Assembly: GCF_029813785.1 (NCBI RefSeq)
Contig: NZ_JARVKY010000045.1
Span: 1-32,795, forward strand
Direction: 5' to 3'
Origin: Streptomyces sp. DH41
Lineage (GTDB): Bacteria > Actinomycetota > Actinomycetes > Streptomycetales > Streptomycetaceae
Length of the DNA: 32,795 bases
In this document: piece after piece, positions 31,566-32,795 of the stretch
Layout of the letters: each line of letters opens with the position of its first letter
Position numbering within the stretch: the stretch's first letter is position 1
Notes under the pieces: generated by a model
Told to the model about the DNA's origin: nothing
What the model saw: only the letters and a program-made list of their open reading frames with translations
The model's database searches: none
Translations under genes and position numbers: made by a program

Positions 31566-31633
31566 CCTTCGCGCTGTGCGCATGCCGGCTCCGAGGTCGT
31601 CCACGTCAGTCCATTCCAGGAGATTCCGCAACC

Positions 31634-32200
31634 GTGGCTTCCACGAACGACCTCAAGAACGGCATGGTGCTCAAGCTCGAAGGCGGCCAGCTCTGGTCCG
31701 TCGTCGAGTTCCAGCACGTCAAGCCCGGCAAGGGCCCGGCCTTCGTGCGCACCAAGCTGAAGAACGTGCTCTCCGGCAAGACCGTCGACAAGACCTTCAA
31801 CGCCGGCGTCAAGGTCGAGACGGCCACCGTCGACAAGCGTGACATGCAGTTCTCCTACATGGACGGCGACTACTTCGTCTTCATGGACATGGAGACCTAC
31901 GACCAGCTGCACGTCGACCGCAAGGCCGTCGGCGACGCCGCCAACTTCCTGATCGAGGGCTTCACCGCCACCGTCGCCCAGCACGAGGGCGAGGTGCTCT
32001 TCGTCGAGCTGCCCGCCGCCGTCGAGCTGACGATCCAGGAGACCGAGCCCGGCGTCCAGGGTGACCGCTCCACCGGCGGCACCAAGCCCGCCACGCTGGA
32101 GACCGGCTACCAGATCCAGGTCCCGCTCTTCATCACCACCGGTGAGAAGATCAAGGTCGACACCCGCTCGAGCGACTACCTCGGCCGGGTGAACAGCTAA
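31634..32200 (+). CDS. efp: Elongation factor P
   Basis: EF-P binds ribosomes stalled at consecutive prolines and promotes peptide bond formation. The 188-aa protein has the three expected beta-barrel domains. The tip loop is HVKPGKGPAF with K33 at the position modified in other bacteria; the PGKGP form is that of actinobacterial EF-P reported to work without lysine modification. The family signature PAAVELTIQETEPGVQGD (about 129-146) and the C-terminal GEKIKVDTRSSDYLGRV are present. The GTG start has AGGAG (31618-31622) eleven bases upstream. nusB follows after two bases. Confidence 0.97.
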   Translation: MASTNDLKNGMVLKLEGGQLWSVVEFQHVKPGKGPAFVRTKLKNVLSGKTVDKTFNAGVKVETATVDKRDMQFSYMDGDYFVFMDMETYDQLHVDRKAVGDAANFLIEGFTATVAQHEGEVLFVELPAAVELTIQETEPGVQGDRSTGGTKPATLETGYQIQVPLFITTGEKIKVDTRSSDYLGRVNS

Positions 32201-32202
32201 CC

Positions 32203-32637
32203 GTGGCTGCCCGCAACACGGCCCGCAAGCGCGCCTTCCAGATCCTCTTCGAGGGTGATCAGCGAGGCGCCGACGTCCTGACGGTCCTCGCCGACTGGGT
32301 CCGGCATTCCCGGTCCGACACCCGGCAGCCGCCGGTGAGCGAGTACACGATGGAGCTGGTCGAGGGCTACGCCGAGCGCGCCGAGCGCATCGACGAGCTC
32401 ATCGCCCAGTACTCGGTCGGCTGGACGCTCGACCGCATGCCGGTCGTCGACCGCAACGTCCTGCGTCTGGGCGCGTACGAGCTGATGTGGGTCGACGCGA
32501 CCCCGGACGCCGTCGTCCTGGATGAGATGGTGCAGCTGGCGAAGGAGTTCTCCACGGACGAGTCGCCCGCGTTCGTCAACGGCCTGCTCGGCCGGCTGAA
32601 GGAGCTCAAGCCCTCGCTGCGTCGCGACGAGAGCTGA
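32203..32637 (+). CDS. nusB: Transcription antitermination factor NusB
   Basis: NusB binds boxA RNA with S10 (NusE) in rRNA antitermination complexes. The 144-aa all-helical protein shows ARKRAFQILFEGDQRG at the N-terminus, VDRNVLRLGAYELMW and DEMVQLAKEFSTDESPAFVNGLLGRL at the C-terminus. GTG lies two bases after the efp stop with no separate strong ribosome binding site, so it is probably translated by coupling to efp. In Streptomyces bldD usually follows; it would begin past the window end. Confidence 0.96.
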   Translation: MAARNTARKRAFQILFEGDQRGADVLTVLADWVRHSRSDTRQPPVSEYTMELVEGYAERAERIDELIAQYSVGWTLDRMPVVDRNVLRLGAYELMWVDATPDAVVLDEMVQLAKEFSTDESPAFVNGLLGRLKELKPSLRRDES

Positions 32638-32670
32638 GAGCGGCCCGAGAGCCCCGACAGAGAGCCACCA

Positions 32671-32712
32671 CGCCGGAGGGCCCGCAGCAGGCGCGCTGCG
32701 GGCCCTCCGGCG
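32671..32712 (+). terminator. Terminator after nusB
   Basis: A perfect 18-bp stem (32671-32688 with 32695-32712) has a six-base loop AGGCGC. It begins 33 bases past the nusB stop and lacks a T-run. It is the strongest stem at the right end of the window and should end the efp-nusB transcript. Confidence 0.8.
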
Positions 32713-32721
32713 CGTCGGTCT

Positions 32722-32762
32722 GCGTGCCTCCTGGTACACGAGGCACGCGAGTGGCACGCGAG
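32722..32762. repeat. Repeats downstream of nusB
   Basis: GCGTGCCTC (32722-32730) and GAGGCACGC (32740-32748) form a 9-bp inverted repeat with a nine-base centre. GGCACGCGAG then occurs twice, 11 bp apart (32742-32751 and 32753-32762). If a regulated gene starts beyond the window, these could be operator half-sites. Confidence 0.55.
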
Positions 32763-32795
32763 GCACACAGGAAAGCCGCCGGGGGTGGCCGGAAC

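Noticed and set aside
1..32795. Mobile element, prophage, CRISPR array, tRNA or rRNA gene, or a new multi-gene defence or biosynthetic system
   Set aside because: No integrase, transposase, terminal repeats, spacer-repeat arrays or cloverleaf structures were seen, and the genes form a conserved core block with uniform composition.
1..32795. TTA (bldA-dependent) codons in the genes
   Set aside because: I noticed no in-frame TTA codon by eye in the plus-strand genes; this was not an exhaustive count.

Overview
The window is about 33 kb of very GC-rich (about 70%) DNA with strong third-position G/C bias, many GTG and two TTG starts, and purine-rich ribosome binding sites. Gene content and order (ruvCAB, yajC-secD-secF-apt-relA, hisS, rpsD, alaS-ruvX-mltG-aroE, aroCKB, efp-nusB) are those of a Streptomyces core chromosome. 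No transposase, integrase, phage gene, CRISPR array, tRNA or rRNA gene was seen.

Layout. 1-2360: ruvC-ruvA-ruvB, a Holliday junction resolution operon, preceded by a run of 21 C. 2536-6633: yajC, secD, secF and apt (Sec translocon accessories plus purine salvage), closed by a hairpin. 6806-9343: relA, a bifunctional RSH-type (p)ppGpp synthetase/hydrolase with a perfect inverted repeat at its promoter. 9419-11611: a DUF349 coiled-coil protein and a membrane-anchored cyclophilin on the minus strand, separated from relA by a 24-bp convergent terminator stem. 11795-16059: metallo-beta-lactamase-fold hydrolase, hisS, a vitamin K epoxide reductase (VKOR)-type membrane protein and rarA. 16356-16970: rpsD behind a 296-nt leader. 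17017-19203: a minus-strand STAND ATPase with no visible DNA-binding domain. 19376-23373: DUF948 protein, small conserved protein, alaS and ruvX in a tightly coupled run. 23503-29115: mltG with a Gln/Tyr repeat tail, then aroE, aroC, aroK and aroB. 29314-32637: a P-loop kinase-like protein with a proline-rich tail, an M24 peptidase-fold protein with an altered metal site, efp and nusB, ending in an 18-bp stem terminator.

Most genes are housekeeping: recombination, protein export, stringent response, tRNA charging, translation, cell-wall elongation control and chorismate synthesis. Stop/start overlaps (ATGA, GTGA, TGATG) suggest translational coupling within ruvCA, secF-apt, alaS-ruvX and aroC-aroK-aroB. 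I found no clear new multi-gene system. The points most worth a second look are the M24 protein with substituted metal ligands, the inverted repeat at the relA promoter, the STAND ATPase without an output domain and with an apparently leaderless promoter, the kinase-like gene with a hairpin near its transcription start and polyproline runs close to efp, and the C-tract upstream of ruvC.
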